Positions 9,201 to 18,180 of a stretch of 49,073 bases of DNA are shown here, piece by piece. Each line of letters begins with the position of its first letter. The stretch's first letter is position 1. Below the pieces are notes generated by a model that worked only from the letters and a program-made list of their open reading frames with translations, did not search any database and was not told the origin of the DNA. Made by a program: the position numbers and the translations under genes. The stretch comes from a virus. The stretch covers positions 1-49,073 of IMG/VR virus record IMGVR_UViG_3300046656_000202; one strand, written 5' to 3'.

Positions 9201-12200
9201 GGTCCATCTACGTACGTCTCGATGCCCCTAGGTGTTGCCTCGTCCCGCAGCCGTGTCAGACTGATCTGGGGTGGCTGATGATCCGCCAGCTCCTGTACGG
9301 TCCAGGGCCGGGTAGACGTCCAATTCGGCTGGTGCTGGGTGTACGCAGCCATCACGGCCACAGGAGTATCCCCATCCACACCGTGTCGTAGTAGGATTCG
9401 GGCCGACTTGATCGCATCCGCCAACTCCGCGTGCCCATGGTAGTCCGGGTGGATCTCGAAGTCCGGCCAGGGTTTCTGCTTCGACCTGTCCTCCGGGCCC
9501 ATCCTGGAGATGCCGATACTGGGTCCCATCTCGATCGGTTCACCCTCGACATCCCATTTCGTAGGAGTCATGCGAGTGAACTCTTTACCCCGGCGGACCT
9601 TCCACGCTGCCCTTGATGACGTCTCGGCGTGCGGGATCGTCTCGCCCGAGTCGACGGACTTGATCTTCCCAGCGAACGCGCTGCCCTTCCGGTAGTACTT
9701 CACGTTCGGTGTGGGGACCTGTGGCTGGAAGGGATTGTCAATCCGAGTCTCTCGACCTGCGAACGGACGGACTTGTGGCTCCCAGCCCCCCGTATAGTAG
9801 TTCCTCGACCACCGCTCATCCCGCATCGGCCCCGGGATGAACCCTGCGTACGGCTTCCACTTCTCGTTCTTCGGCCGGGGGGCGAAGTAAGACAGGTCAC
9901 CTGTTGTGGGATCGCGAACTGGACCAAAGCTGAGTTGCTGCTTCGTAGCTTCCTTCGCTGCCTTTGTCAGAGCGGGGTAAGCTTCGTCCTCACCCTTCCC
10001 TGCCCCGGCGTTCATCCACATCCCCTGCTCGGTTCCCGCTGCCCTAGATGGTCTCGGATCACCGATGCGGGTCCCCTCTATAGCAGTACCGCCACCCTTC
10101 ATCTTGACCAGCTTCGGCTTGACCTCGGAGCCTGCCAGGTGCCCAGTAGCTGAACCGCCCCCGGCATAGCCCGGCTTTGATGGCTGTCTCCTCCAGTCGA
10201 TAGAGTCAAGCCAACCGTACTCCCCGATTGGGTCTCCATAGAAGCCCCGCTCTTCCCAGATCTTCTCCCCGGGTGTCACTGAGAGGGTAATTCCACCCTT
10301 GTGGAAGAACGCTCGCACCTCGTTACCATGCGTCTGCTCATGGTCGACGTTCTTGAAGAACATGGACGTGAAGTAGGACTTCGGATTGAAATCCCCGTAC
10401 CCTTGCATGGAGATCTGTGTCTCGTAGTCCGGCCGTTCCACATGGATCAGTGCATGGCGGGCGGAGCCGTCCGGGTGCGCACTGATCTCAAGGTGTTCAC
10501 CCGGCCGCGGCATCCGTACGACGATGGAGGACAACGGGACCGTCTGGACGTTCCCTTTCGAGTCGCGGGTCCACACATGCGGAACACCCTGCTCGTCGAA
10601 GCCGTGACCGGTAGTGTTCCGATCTTCTTCTTCCTGGACCTGACGAGGGCCGACCTTTACTGCCTTCTTGGATCGCTTCGCTTCCTCCTGGCGGGCTTTC
10701 CATCGTGCTGCCCGCTCCGCCCACTCCTCGTCTGTCTCTTCCCGCATCTGCCGTGGCACATTACGGGACGGCGCTGGAGGAGGCATCAAATCTGCTTGGG
10801 TGTAGATCTTGGTTGTGTCCTCACCCATTTCCTGATTCAACTGGTCGGCCAGACCCCCGGGCTTCCACAGCTGTGCAACAGAATCGTCGACCTCGGACTC
10901 CTCAGCGTGTGCTGCCATGCCCCGATCTGCCGCTGCGAACTCGCGTTGGGCTTGTCGCTGATCTGCTTGATTCGCAGCAAGCCGCTCGAGGAACTCCTTC
11001 ATCACTTCACGGCGGGGCCGGGTAATGATATCAAAGACGTCCTCAGGGGAGTTGATCATGCCCAGACGATCGGCTGTTATCGCGATAACCTCGGCGAGCG
11101 ATTTACCTCCCCTTTGTGGGTCGAGATACGATGTGCCACCGTCCGCTTTGATCCTGTGGAACAGATCCATCGCGAACTCACGTGGAGTGAAGTCTGCATC
11201 GATGTTCTTTGGCGTGAACGGGGAAGGACCTTCATCCCCTCCACCTCCGCCACCCGAAGGAGGTTCTCCGCCCCCGCTCGGTCGGTCGACCCAGAACTCC
11301 TCATCCGGATTGCGACCGGTGCCCCTGGACTCCGTCGCTGCCCACTGGTCAACGCCTGTCGGCGGGGCCGCAGCTACCCGAGCCCGCAGCCGTGTATTTG
11401 GGTCCTCCTTTCGATGGATACGACCGGTACTCGGATTCAGAGACTCCGTTGCTTCATCGATTGTGCCACCAGGGACGAATGGACGGGTACCTGCGGCATC
11501 GTATGTACGCGGCAGCGGGGACTCGACTACCGTGTGGACTGCGGTGCCATCCGCAGTGACAACGTGCACCGTGTCACCCGGCTTGGGCATGGTCCCGCCG
11601 AACGCAGCCGTGTTCACCTTTGCGGCGCCGGGGACCATCTCCTTCGCGTCGGTGATCGGACGGTACATCAAGTTCAAGAACCTGGACTTGGTGCCCTCGT
11701 TCCCGATCTGAATGTTATCCACCTTAATCGGAGTGCCTTGCTCCCACGCCTTGCTGATCTGTTCCCTGATCGTGGCAACCTGTTTGGCGAACTGCCCATG
11801 GTCCTGCGGGTTCGATGTGAGGTGCACCGGTGTTAGAGGCTGATCACCGATCGACAGATTGAACTTGACACCGAAGTTGTCCCCGAGCATCGGGTCCAGC
11901 ACGAGGTTCTTCGGGAAGTGCTTTTGGATCTCGTTCTCGTACACCTTCGCGGCCGCATTGTACAGAGGCGACATCCGTACATTCGCGTCTTCTGCTCCGA
12001 TGTTGATCACTGCCTTCGCGGTTGCGATGTTACCGTTCGCAGGATTCGCCCGCATCGCGATTAGAGCGTCTTCCGCCTGATCGGCAGCTTTTCCGGTAGC
12101 CTTTGCTACACGATCTACGGTGTCGTGATACACACCGCCCAACTCCTCCTGTAGACCTGTTCCGATGTGCCGGAAGGCCAGATCCATTGCACCGAACAGT

Positions 12201-13825
12201 GCCAGATTCTTCCCGATCATCACAGAACGGGACTCACCAGGCTCGATGTTCGCGAACGCACTGAAGGCGGTGGTACCAACGGCTGCTGCAACGAACTTCC
12301 GAGCGAAGGGTGACTTCACAGCAAGACGTGCGAATTTGTCCGCCCCCTTGATGATCGGCTCACCTGGGATGAACGAACCTACGACCTCACCAGCCAAGGC
12401 AGGGGTCGCCGTCAGCAAGCCTCGTGTGGTGTCCGTCGGAGGACCGAACGGGCCGGACATCGCCTTGGTCATCTCATCCGTCGACAGGTAGCCCTTCAGC
12501 TTCTGTTGCTGCTCCTGCTGCGCCAGGGTCAACGACTTCCACGTGTTCGGCGCAAGGGATCCGAACGGACCAATAATCGCCTGTGCGAGACCCAGCGCTG
12601 CTGATCGACCGGATGCAGCTGCCAGATCCCCTGGGGCCATGTACGTGTTGACTTTCGGCCCCACTGCGTCTTCTGCCTCCTGACCTGGATGGGTGTAGTC
12701 GATCCCCATCTTCGAGTGGTCCTGGGCAAACTGCCGCATCTGCTGAACGGTTGGGCCAGGCATCGGGCGGAGAGAGTCGAGGATCTCCTTCATCTCCACG
12801 TCTTCGGAGACGGTCCGCGGGCCAAGGCTGTTATCCTTGGGTGGTGCGATCCCGAACAGGGTTGGACGCCCCTCAGGTTCCGGTATGGCCTCTGACGCCG
12901 GATTCGTGACCTTGACGGACCGGGGATCTGTGAACGACGCATTGGGCCCTCCTGCGAAAGGGAACGTCCCAGGGGGAGGCATCGGCGGCTGCATCGGCCC
13001 CGGCTGCGTCATCGGCATCTGCTGCGGGGACATCTGTACACCAGGTTGTCCGGGTGCGACCGGAGCCGCCGGCCCTGACATCCGCGGTGCCCGGCCCATA
13101 GGGAATTGCTGTGGCGGCATCGGCGCTTGCGGAGCCGACATGGGCCCGGAGACACCAGGGTCGATACGTGGGTCAAACCGCTGCGGGGAAGTATCTGTTG
13201 GAGGCATCTCCTGTTGCGGAACATCCTCCACTGGCATCGTGCTTGGAGGAGCCGGAACAGCTGCCGCTACGGGGCCCGGTTCCATCCTCCGCTGATCGGA
13301 AACGGGAGGTGTATCGTCCGGCGCCTGGAAATCCGCATACTCGGCTTTGCGGCGGCGGATGAGGCCTTTGTCAGGTTCGCCTTTGATTGTCGCAGAGGCG
13401 GTGAAGTCGTGCTCCCCGAGGACCTTCCCGGCGTTCATCTTCTTCGCCAGGTTCTCCCCCGCCGCAGGGCTGTTCCAGGAGACGGAGATCAGGGAATCGT
13501 ACTGATGCTGGTTGACCGGGATCTTGAGGGCGTTGTCCAGCCGGGGCTTGTAGATCGTATGGAGCTGACGATCGAACTCCTCGTCCGCCTCCTCCTGCGT
13601 GATGTGCATCCCCTCGTGGACTTTCTTACCCTTCCAGTACTGCATGCCGTAGCCGATGGCCCAGTCGCCAGCGTCTTCGTACGCATCTTCCTGGAAGTTC
13701 CCCTCACGGGGCCCCTTGAGCTTCTCGATCAGCTCGGGTGAAGGCTCCATCTCGCTCGCCCAGCGATAGTTCGAGTTCTTTAGGAGCTCTGCCGCCCGCG
13801 CGTTGATCTCGTCTTTGGTTGGCAT
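6290..13825 (-). CDS. Giant multidomain virion protein with N-terminal GH24 muramidase-like domain (polyvalent / internal virion type)
   Basis: At 2511 residues this gene takes about 15% of the genome. Residues 35-140 resemble GH24 phage lysozymes: the EGNF glutamate (E41), ED at 50-51, then GDWAIGYG at 53-60, where GH24 enzymes have a catalytic threonine and this protein has alanine. A Pro/Gln/Met-rich linker follows (about 170-330). A hydrophobic Ala/Gly-rich part comes after it, then Gly-rich linkers, an HEQTH motif at 1162-1166 (HExxH pattern), and a helical C-terminal region from about 1870. The layout, many modules in one chain at the end of a podovirus late operon, fits proteins ejected with the DNA (T7 gp16-like role, large polyvalent proteins). 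It follows the preceding gene directly (TAG then ATG). Specific activities other than the muramidase-like fold are not proven. Confidence 0.8.
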   Translation of the reverse strand: MPTKDEINARAAELLKNSNYRWASEMEPSPELIEKLKGPREGNFQEDAYEDAGDWAIGYGMQYWKGKKVHEGMHITQEEADEEFDRQLHTIYKPRLDNALKIPVNQHQYDSLISVSWNSPAAGENLAKKMNAGKVLGEHDFTASATIKGEPDKGLIRRRKAEYADFQAPDDTPPVSDQRRMEPGPVAAAVPAPPSTMPVEDVPQQEMPPTDTSPQRFDPRIDPGVSGPMSAPQAPMPPQQFPMGRAPRMSGPAAPVAPGQPGVQMSPQQMPMTQPGPMQPPMPPPGTFPFAGGPNASFTDPRSVKVTNPASEAIPEPEGRPTLFGIAPPKDNSLGPRTVSEDVEMKEILDSLRPMPGPTVQQMRQFAQDHSKMGIDYTHPGQEAEDAVGPKVNTYMAPGDLAAASGRSAALGLAQAIIGPFGSLAPNTWKSLTLAQQEQQQKLKGYLSTDEMTKAMSGPFGPPTDTTRGLLTATPALAGEVVGSFIPGEPIIKGADKFARLAVKSPFARKFVAAAVGTTAFSAFANIEPGESRSVMIGKNLALFGAMDLAFRHIGTGLQEELGGVYHDTVDRVAKATGKAADQAEDALIAMRANPANGNIATAKAVINIGAEDANVRMSPLYNAAAKVYENEIQKHFPKNLVLDPMLGDNFGVKFNLSIGDQPLTPVHLTSNPQDHGQFAKQVATIREQISKAWEQGTPIKVDNIQIGNEGTKSRFLNLMYRPITDAKEMVPGAAKVNTAAFGGTMPKPGDTVHVVTADGTAVHTVVESPLPRTYDAAGTRPFVPGGTIDEATESLNPSTGRIHRKEDPNTRLRARVAAAPPTGVDQWAATESRGTGRNPDEEFWVDRPSGGGEPPSGGGGGGDEGPSPFTPKNIDADFTPREFAMDLFHRIKADGGTSYLDPQRGGKSLAEVIAITADRLGMINSPEDVFDIITRPRREVMKEFLERLAANQADQRQAQREFAAADRGMAAHAEESEVDDSVAQLWKPGGLADQLNQEMGEDTTKIYTQADLMPPPAPSRNVPRQMREETDEEWAERAARWKARQEEAKRSKKAVKVGPRQVQEEEDRNTTGHGFDEQGVPHVWTRDSKGNVQTVPLSSIVVRMPRPGEHLEISAHPDGSARHALIHVERPDYETQISMQGYGDFNPKSYFTSMFFKNVDHEQTHGNEVRAFFHKGGITLSVTPGEKIWEERGFYGDPIGEYGWLDSIDWRRQPSKPGYAGGGSATGHLAGSEVKPKLVKMKGGGTAIEGTRIGDPRPSRAAGTEQGMWMNAGAGKGEDEAYPALTKAAKEATKQQLSFGPVRDPTTGDLSYFAPRPKNEKWKPYAGFIPGPMRDERWSRNYYTGGWEPQVRPFAGRETRIDNPFQPQVPTPNVKYYRKGSAFAGKIKSVDSGETIPHAETSSRAAWKVRRGKEFTRMTPTKWDVEGEPIEMGPSIGISRMGPEDRSKQKPWPDFEIHPDYHGHAELADAIKSARILLRHGVDGDTPVAVMAAYTQHQPNWTSTRPWTVQELADHQPPQISLTRLRDEATPRGIETYVDGPRMILRAADGSWEKTFDSHLAAARFVEKMPGRVLDRPLDDAFEQALGIGKSRSFDADVDAGAFHKVDLQETATKELIAGKRPLIVLHGEDPTSISNAIRAIEMMNDLPPGTHTVLPLKGTGHGKNAVAIYDTLRARQMLGSVKEDVARLGVNTEQPFQDVLQELSNKKWGLAALFGRPEGPQQALHYSWLREHGMRESWTRGKLTQDSMGPYRTFDPNEILLSRRGGPGSMFAGGEPPPPYNPTLDLEDVIPGFHPDARMHMPPGPGMAEPEHPGWYGDMHPETEDATYHDWGWGKGDEAAEAAEATGGDAGGGGEGGGGGGLPTGPPDTPEQKRIAEGFKSVFSGPFNQLAHFFRVPAEMFKEWEVRSGIPFSTWFTAIEDRRSAVEATMGPLMENMHELFRGTTQDLREAAQQVFDAHATGKMQDIAHITDDAALALGEKAHEFFTRWMTETMGHSKEDVEALLKELPQIRKSGQSFSDYKGSRGLGLPKLLTTESKSFEKGAVILSNREMDVRKNLIRMGRAFTNEKEMMPTWSAISKAYQAYKMVDTPLTDSGAFTVFDSYIRSALHQQDHVSNTIANVFKKVAEKLEGIGVISDADATDFTSVILGAGYFANMAFGPGNVMRNALQTLQTGTGLGVGPWAHGFKQAMKYLRDPDFEQELLHRGIITRDRTAQMWADARGANEMIMNLEGSSSKIIANTTRLASMGTAPFKKVEDLNHIIAYYSQHQLAEKFGKQYHAGKITWDEFLEKSYIDMRDMKDGPTHRGIKEALDAGEIDVAADIASIDYMNATQFKYRRGVTPYWMQNTVGRMAGQYGTWPSYFAEYAYDSMTRGSVKNRMKVAARWAAANAAMYEIGSQAFGVDMGRWLFFSPFGYTGGPMVEVAGQALSTTNMLVQGQIDMTGQAKKGADPADAIALARFKNSWQQFVPLPTGQYNRTMRALDQIQLGDWSKGTKYFLGFPPIKDTY

Positions 13826-15643
13826 CTACTTGGCCCCGGAGCCCATGTTGATCTGGACGAACAGTGCAGCGAGTGCAGCAGGGTCGTCCTTCGCTGCGTC
13901 GAGGTTCTTTGCGATGTCGTACCAGTACGTCTGTTCCTGCACGGACATGCTGGACTGGCGCTTCCCGATCTCCTTGAGCTGCGCCTTGAGCGTCTCTTTC
14001 ATCCGTGCCAGTTCGGGGTGGGTCTCCGCCACTTTGCCGGTCTTTGTGGGCGGGTGGAACCCTGGCGCCTGGATGTCCGACGGCTTCTCCCCCGCTGCCT
14101 TGAATGCGTCGGCCAGAGTACCGAAGGCTGCCCTGCCCTTATCAGTGAACTGTTTCGCACCCGGGATGGCGTACCCTGCGGCTGACACGGCAGCGTTCGC
14201 AGCACCCGCGCCGACCTCTTTGACCGCGGAGTCGACATAGTTCCCGGCAGCTGTGAGCCCACCCCCAACAGCACGGGACACGTTCATGATATCCTGGCCC
14301 ATTGGCCACACTGAATCGGGTGTCCGCTGGCCCGCAATGCCTGCGGCAGCGTCTGATGCGGTTGCTCCAGCGACCCCCGCGGCACCTTGTGCATAGTTCC
14401 CGGTGCCCTTCATGAAGCCCAGCATCTTGTCCCAGAACCCGGGCTGAGGCATGCCCTTGTACTCCGGGTGCATCTTGTAGAAGAGGTCCCAGGCCTGCTT
14501 CGCCGCACGTGCCTGGCCCTTGACGTCGTCCGACGCGGTGGCACGCCACAGGTCGAGGGCCTGCTTGAACTCCGGTAGCTCCTGTTCTGCGTGCTTCGCC
14601 TCGATGGTCATCTTGTTCAGGTTGGCCTGTTCGACCTGAGCCTGCAGCACCTTGATCTTGTCCTGTGGCCACGGGATGTCCTTGGGTGGACGTCCGGTCT
14701 TCTGGAACTCGTCGAGGAACCTCTCTGCGTCCTTTGCCGGGACCCCGTTGGTCACGATCGTGGTGTACAGATCCGACGTATCTTTCAACGTGTTCCGCCA
14801 CAACTCCTGCTTCTGCACATCGAGCTGTTGTTTCTTCAGATCGTTCTCGGCGTCGCGCCAGTCAGGGTTGATCTTGGTCCAATCCACAACGGCTGATGTG
14901 TCACCCCCGAGGTACTTCCCCAGGTTGACCATCTGATCCGCTTGCTCTTGGTTGTGTACCGGACGCTGCTTCTGGAGCTCTGTGAGCATCTCAGCACCCT
15001 TGAGCTTCTTCCACGCATCCGATCCGACGACCTTCTGCTCCTCCTGCTTGACGAGGGACCCCGGGTCCAGGAGAGACATTGGATTCGAGAGGGCCTCTTT
15101 GTATCCAGCTCGCAGGGCAGCGCCCATGTACTCCTTGGGTGTAGGAGCGTCCTCGCCACCGGCTTCGAACTTTTTGCCCATGTCGAAGAATTCGGACTGG
15201 AACTTCATCTGGTCCATCTTCTCGTTGAGCTCCAGTGCCGCTTTGTTCGCCTCAAAACCGAACTTAGCTGCCTGCGCCTCCTTCCCGCCCCGAATCGCCC
15301 GTTCCGGCTCAGTCTCCGCGCCCATCCCGAGAATGCCCTCGTAGGACGGTTTTGCGAAGCCTTCCTTCCCTGTATCATGCTTAGAGTACAGGTGAGGATC
15401 TACCATCTCGGTGACCTGTTGGATCCCACCTGGAGAGTTGAGAAACTGCTGCCGCTCGTCCGCAGTCATCCCAACGAACTTCGTCAGGTTGTCCGACGCC
15501 GCTTGTTTGTATGAGCCCTCCTTCTGCTTCATCGCAGCCTTCGTGAGAAGGGCCTGAGTAATCTGATCACCGATCTGAGCGATGATCCGCGCCGTGAGTG
15601 CGTTATCGTTCTGTTGTTGATTCCCGTAGACCCACTTACCCAA
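13826..15643 (-). CDS. Helical internal-virion-like protein
   Basis: This 605-residue protein is rich in Ala, Lys, Glu and Gln and almost wholly helical. Long stretches could form coiled coils (residues about 110-150 and 250-360), and a Gly/Ala-rich, weakly hydrophobic part lies at about 410-500. No enzyme motif is seen. It overlaps the S74-domain gene by eight bases and is followed without a gap by the 2511-residue gene. In T7- and P22-like phages this position, after the tail genes, holds internal or ejection proteins, so that is the likely role. The assignment rests on context and composition only. Confidence 0.6.
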   Translation of the reverse strand: MGKWVYGNQQQNDNALTARIIAQIGDQITQALLTKAAMKQKEGSYKQAASDNLTKFVGMTADERQQFLNSPGGIQQVTEMVDPHLYSKHDTGKEGFAKPSYEGILGMGAETEPERAIRGGKEAQAAKFGFEANKAALELNEKMDQMKFQSEFFDMGKKFEAGGEDAPTPKEYMGAALRAGYKEALSNPMSLLDPGSLVKQEEQKVVGSDAWKKLKGAEMLTELQKQRPVHNQEQADQMVNLGKYLGGDTSAVVDWTKINPDWRDAENDLKKQQLDVQKQELWRNTLKDTSDLYTTIVTNGVPAKDAERFLDEFQKTGRPPKDIPWPQDKIKVLQAQVEQANLNKMTIEAKHAEQELPEFKQALDLWRATASDDVKGQARAAKQAWDLFYKMHPEYKGMPQPGFWDKMLGFMKGTGNYAQGAAGVAGATASDAAAGIAGQRTPDSVWPMGQDIMNVSRAVGGGLTAAGNYVDSAVKEVGAGAANAAVSAAGYAIPGAKQFTDKGRAAFGTLADAFKAAGEKPSDIQAPGFHPPTKTGKVAETHPELARMKETLKAQLKEIGKRQSSMSVQEQTYWYDIAKNLDAAKDDPAALAALFVQINMGSGAK

Positions 15644-17642
15644 GGCGCGCCTCCAATTCCTCGACCTTCGTCGCTAGGGCCTGAATCGCTCCGTACAGAA
15701 CACCCACGGCGTCGACGGTCATGATGACCTTACCATCACCCACGCCGAACATCTCCTTGAAGTCCTGTGCCATCGGGCCCATATGCTTCGGATCGGACTT
15801 GATGTACTTCCACCGCGTGACGTCAATCGACCGAACGCCCTTGAGGACTTCCTTGACGTCGATCGGAGTGATCTCTTCCTTGACGTTCCGATCGGACATT
15901 GCGGCCGCGATTATCAGTGCGGTGGCAACTGAAGCACCCGCAGACGCATATGCGCCGCCGTTCCCGCCGGACTGACCCATCGGCGGGAATCCGGTGGCGT
16001 AACCCAGCGCCGCTTGCGTCCAGGGACTTGGACTGTTCTGGCGGATGTATTCCTGATACCCGCGGTTCACGTTGCCCTCGTTCACCTGCTGCTCGAGTGC
16101 GCCTACGCCCAGCAGGCCCTGTGCGGATTGGTTCCACAGTTGGCCCTGACCAAGCTGGAGGTTACCGTACTGGCCGGCGAGGTTACCCATCCCTTGGAAC
16201 GCACTCACCCTGTTCTGTCCGGCAGCCATAGATGCCTGAAGTGCAGTTCCAAGCATCTGTTCCTGCATCTGTGCAGTCCCGGTAGCAGCGCCTTGTGCCA
16301 GTGCACCGCTGACATCAGATCCGGCACCAAGGCCCAGTGCCCCGTACTGTTCCTTGATCTGCGCCAGGCTGTTGTCCATCTGCAACTGGGACCGCTTCTG
16401 AATCGCATCCATGTACGGGTTGAGATCCTGCATCCCACCGGTCTGCATCAAGCTTCGGCCCTGGTTGTACACATCGCCGAAGGTACCGGCGATGCCCTGG
16501 ACCCGCTGGTCCGTGATATCCGGCCCCGCCCTGTACCTATCGTACGCAGCCATCATACCCCAGGGATCACCGGTCTGAAGGGAACCGGGGTACGGACTGG
16601 GTGTTGGGTTCGCTGCAAGCTGACCCATCAGGTAGTTCGACAGCTGCTCCCGTAGGGGGCCCAGATCCGGTGGCATGGGGCCTGAGTACACCCCTCCCGT
16701 TTGTCCTCCAGTACCGGTACCAGTACCTGTACCAGTACCGTCGTCTCTTCCGGTATCCCCAGTGTAGTCCTGCCCAGGACCACCCCCAGGACCCGGAACG
16801 CCAACACCTTGATATCCACCGGTGAGACCCTGGTAGCCCCCCTGAGAGTACTGTCCGTAGGTCTGCCCAGGTAGGCCGTACCCGGCGTTTCGGTAGGTGT
16901 TAGCATTGCCAGCATATTCACTGACCATTGGATAACCGCCACCGTTGATGCCGGTATTACCCCCGTATCCGGTCATCCCGTTGTAACCGTACTGACTCCC
17001 ACCCATCCCGTACATGTAGGGGTTGTACGCCCCTTGTTGCATAGGGTTGTATGCATATGACCCGTTGGCGCCCGGGGTCATGTTCAACGTTTGCTGTCCT
17101 CCAGTTGCTGTAGGCATTGTAGCTCCACCACCGCCTCCACCGAGCACGAGCCACTGAAGGGCGTTTGCGCCTTCTTCATCCCGCCGTGTATCGATCTCTT
17201 CACCGGTCGACAGGCGCATGTTGGTGGGACTTGTCATAGTCGCACCGATCGCCTTCGCAGCGTCCTGCAACGAGCCGCCGCTAGCAAGGATGCGTGACGC
17301 AATGTACTTTGGCGACGTCACGCTCTGGTCGTTCATCTTGTTCTGATCGACGCCCTCCATGAAGCCGTACGACTGCGGCTTCGGAGCTGGCGTGTTGGAC
17401 ACACCCGCGCCCCCGTTAATCCCGGTGTTCTGAGAGGTCGATACTGGCAGCTGGGTCTGATACTGACCAGCCGTCGCCTGTTGCTGAGTCTGCTGGTTCT
17501 CGAAGTTCTGTTGCGTAGTTTGCTGGTTGTTCTCGAAGTTCTGCTGGGTCTGCGCCTGCTGATTGTCCTGCTGCTGTTGATACGGGTTGTAAGCTACGTA
17601 CCCCGTTCCGAAGAAGTCATCGCCGGGGACATCCATTGCCAT
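15636..17642 (-). CDS. Low-complexity virion protein with C-terminal S74 intramolecular chaperone domain
   Basis: The 668-residue protein ends in an S74 domain: SDRNVKEEI begins near residue 583, followed by WKYIKSDPKHMGPMAQDF and a final coiled coil (ALATKVEELEARLG). In tail spikes and fibres this domain trimerises the protein and then cuts itself off at the SD site. The first 70 residues are Q/N-rich with two copies of QQNFEN. Residues about 190-320 are Gly/Tyr-rich and end in a GT repeat. The middle is helical and similar in style to phage injection or tail proteins. AGGAG lies eight bases before ATG 17642. It sits between GNAT and the internal-protein genes. It is probably a tail or ejection component; the S74 call is firm. 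Confidence 0.85.
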   Translation of the reverse strand: MAMDVPGDDFFGTGYVAYNPYQQQQDNQQAQTQQNFENNQQTTQQNFENQQTQQQATAGQYQTQLPVSTSQNTGINGGAGVSNTPAPKPQSYGFMEGVDQNKMNDQSVTSPKYIASRILASGGSLQDAAKAIGATMTSPTNMRLSTGEEIDTRRDEEGANALQWLVLGGGGGGATMPTATGGQQTLNMTPGANGSYAYNPMQQGAYNPYMYGMGGSQYGYNGMTGYGGNTGINGGGYPMVSEYAGNANTYRNAGYGLPGQTYGQYSQGGYQGLTGGYQGVGVPGPGGGPGQDYTGDTGRDDGTGTGTGTGTGGQTGGVYSGPMPPDLGPLREQLSNYLMGQLAANPTPSPYPGSLQTGDPWGMMAAYDRYRAGPDITDQRVQGIAGTFGDVYNQGRSLMQTGGMQDLNPYMDAIQKRSQLQMDNSLAQIKEQYGALGLGAGSDVSGALAQGAATGTAQMQEQMLGTALQASMAAGQNRVSAFQGMGNLAGQYGNLQLGQGQLWNQSAQGLLGVGALEQQVNEGNVNRGYQEYIRQNSPSPWTQAALGYATGFPPMGQSGGNGGAYASAGASVATALIIAAAMSDRNVKEEITPIDVKEVLKGVRSIDVTRWKYIKSDPKHMGPMAQDFKEMFGVGDGKVIMTVDAVGVLYGAIQALATKVEELEARLG

Positions 17643-17643
17643 G

Positions 17644-18180
17644 TTACAGCTCCTGCCTGAGGAGACCGAACGTCAGTCGATCGGCGATCCCAGACTCATC
17701 GACCCAATCGGAGCGGAGAGTGCCCTCGTAGACGAAGCCGAGCCGCTGAAGGAAGGTTCGCATCGGAGCATTCTTGGCTGAGATGTCCGCCTGCACACGG
17801 ACAAGCTCAAAGTTCTTGAACGCGTCGACGATGCCCTCCCGAACAGCGGCCCGGCGTCTCGCAGAAAGCTTCCTATCCCAGAACAGGAGACCGAACGTGG
17901 CTTTGTACCGCGGCATCACGTTAGTGAAGAACACCAGGCCCTCGTTGTCGCCGACTTCGTGGAAGACCGAATCCCGGCGGCCGAGCAGGTGCATCTGGAA
18001 AAGCTGCACATGTTCCTTCGGGATGCTCAACGCGTGGTACTTCGCCAGGAGTTCAGCCGCGTGCATCTCGTCACGAATCACGAGGAGCTTCAGTCGTGGG
18101 TTAGCCTCGGGTTCAGCACGAACACTGTGCACGCTTGGTTCGCTGTGCTGCACCTGATGTATATCGTTGACGTGGTCCAC
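17644..18180 (-). CDS. GNAT-family N-acetyltransferase
   Basis: The 178-residue protein starts with GTG at 18180, with GGGAG seven bases upstream, inside the 3' end of the preceding gene (91-base overlap). The C-terminal half has the GNAT pattern: a central strand with VRVQADISAKNAPMRTFLQR, where N and the following helix bind acetyl-CoA, then LGFVYEGTLRSDW, the usual GF-x-E-G ending. GNAT enzymes move an acetyl group to an amine. Phages often carry one among tail genes, sometimes to modify virion or host proteins. The substrate is unknown. Confidence 0.75.
   Translation of the reverse strand: MDHVNDIHQVQHSEPSVHSVRAEPEANPRLKLLVIRDEMHAAELLAKYHALSIPKEHVQLFQMHLLGRRDSVFHEVGDNEGLVFFTNVMPRYKATFGLLFWDRKLSARRRAAVREGIVDAFKNFELVRVQADISAKNAPMRTFLQRLGFVYEGTLRSDWVDESGIADRLTFGLLRQEL

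Noticed and set aside
10301-11836. Long open frame of 511 codons on the plus strand opposite the giant gene
   Set aside because: It is antisense to the 2511-residue gene, has unnatural composition (many Arg, Cys, Leu), no ribosome site and no domain. It is a by-product of G+C-rich codon use.
6290-13825. N4-type virion RNA polymerase
   Set aside because: The giant protein has no T7-family polymerase motifs; size alone is not enough.
16600-17560. Mobile or satellite DNA in the repeat-rich part of the S74 gene
   Set aside because: The repeats keep the reading frame and encode Q/N- and G/Y-rich protein, so they belong to the gene.
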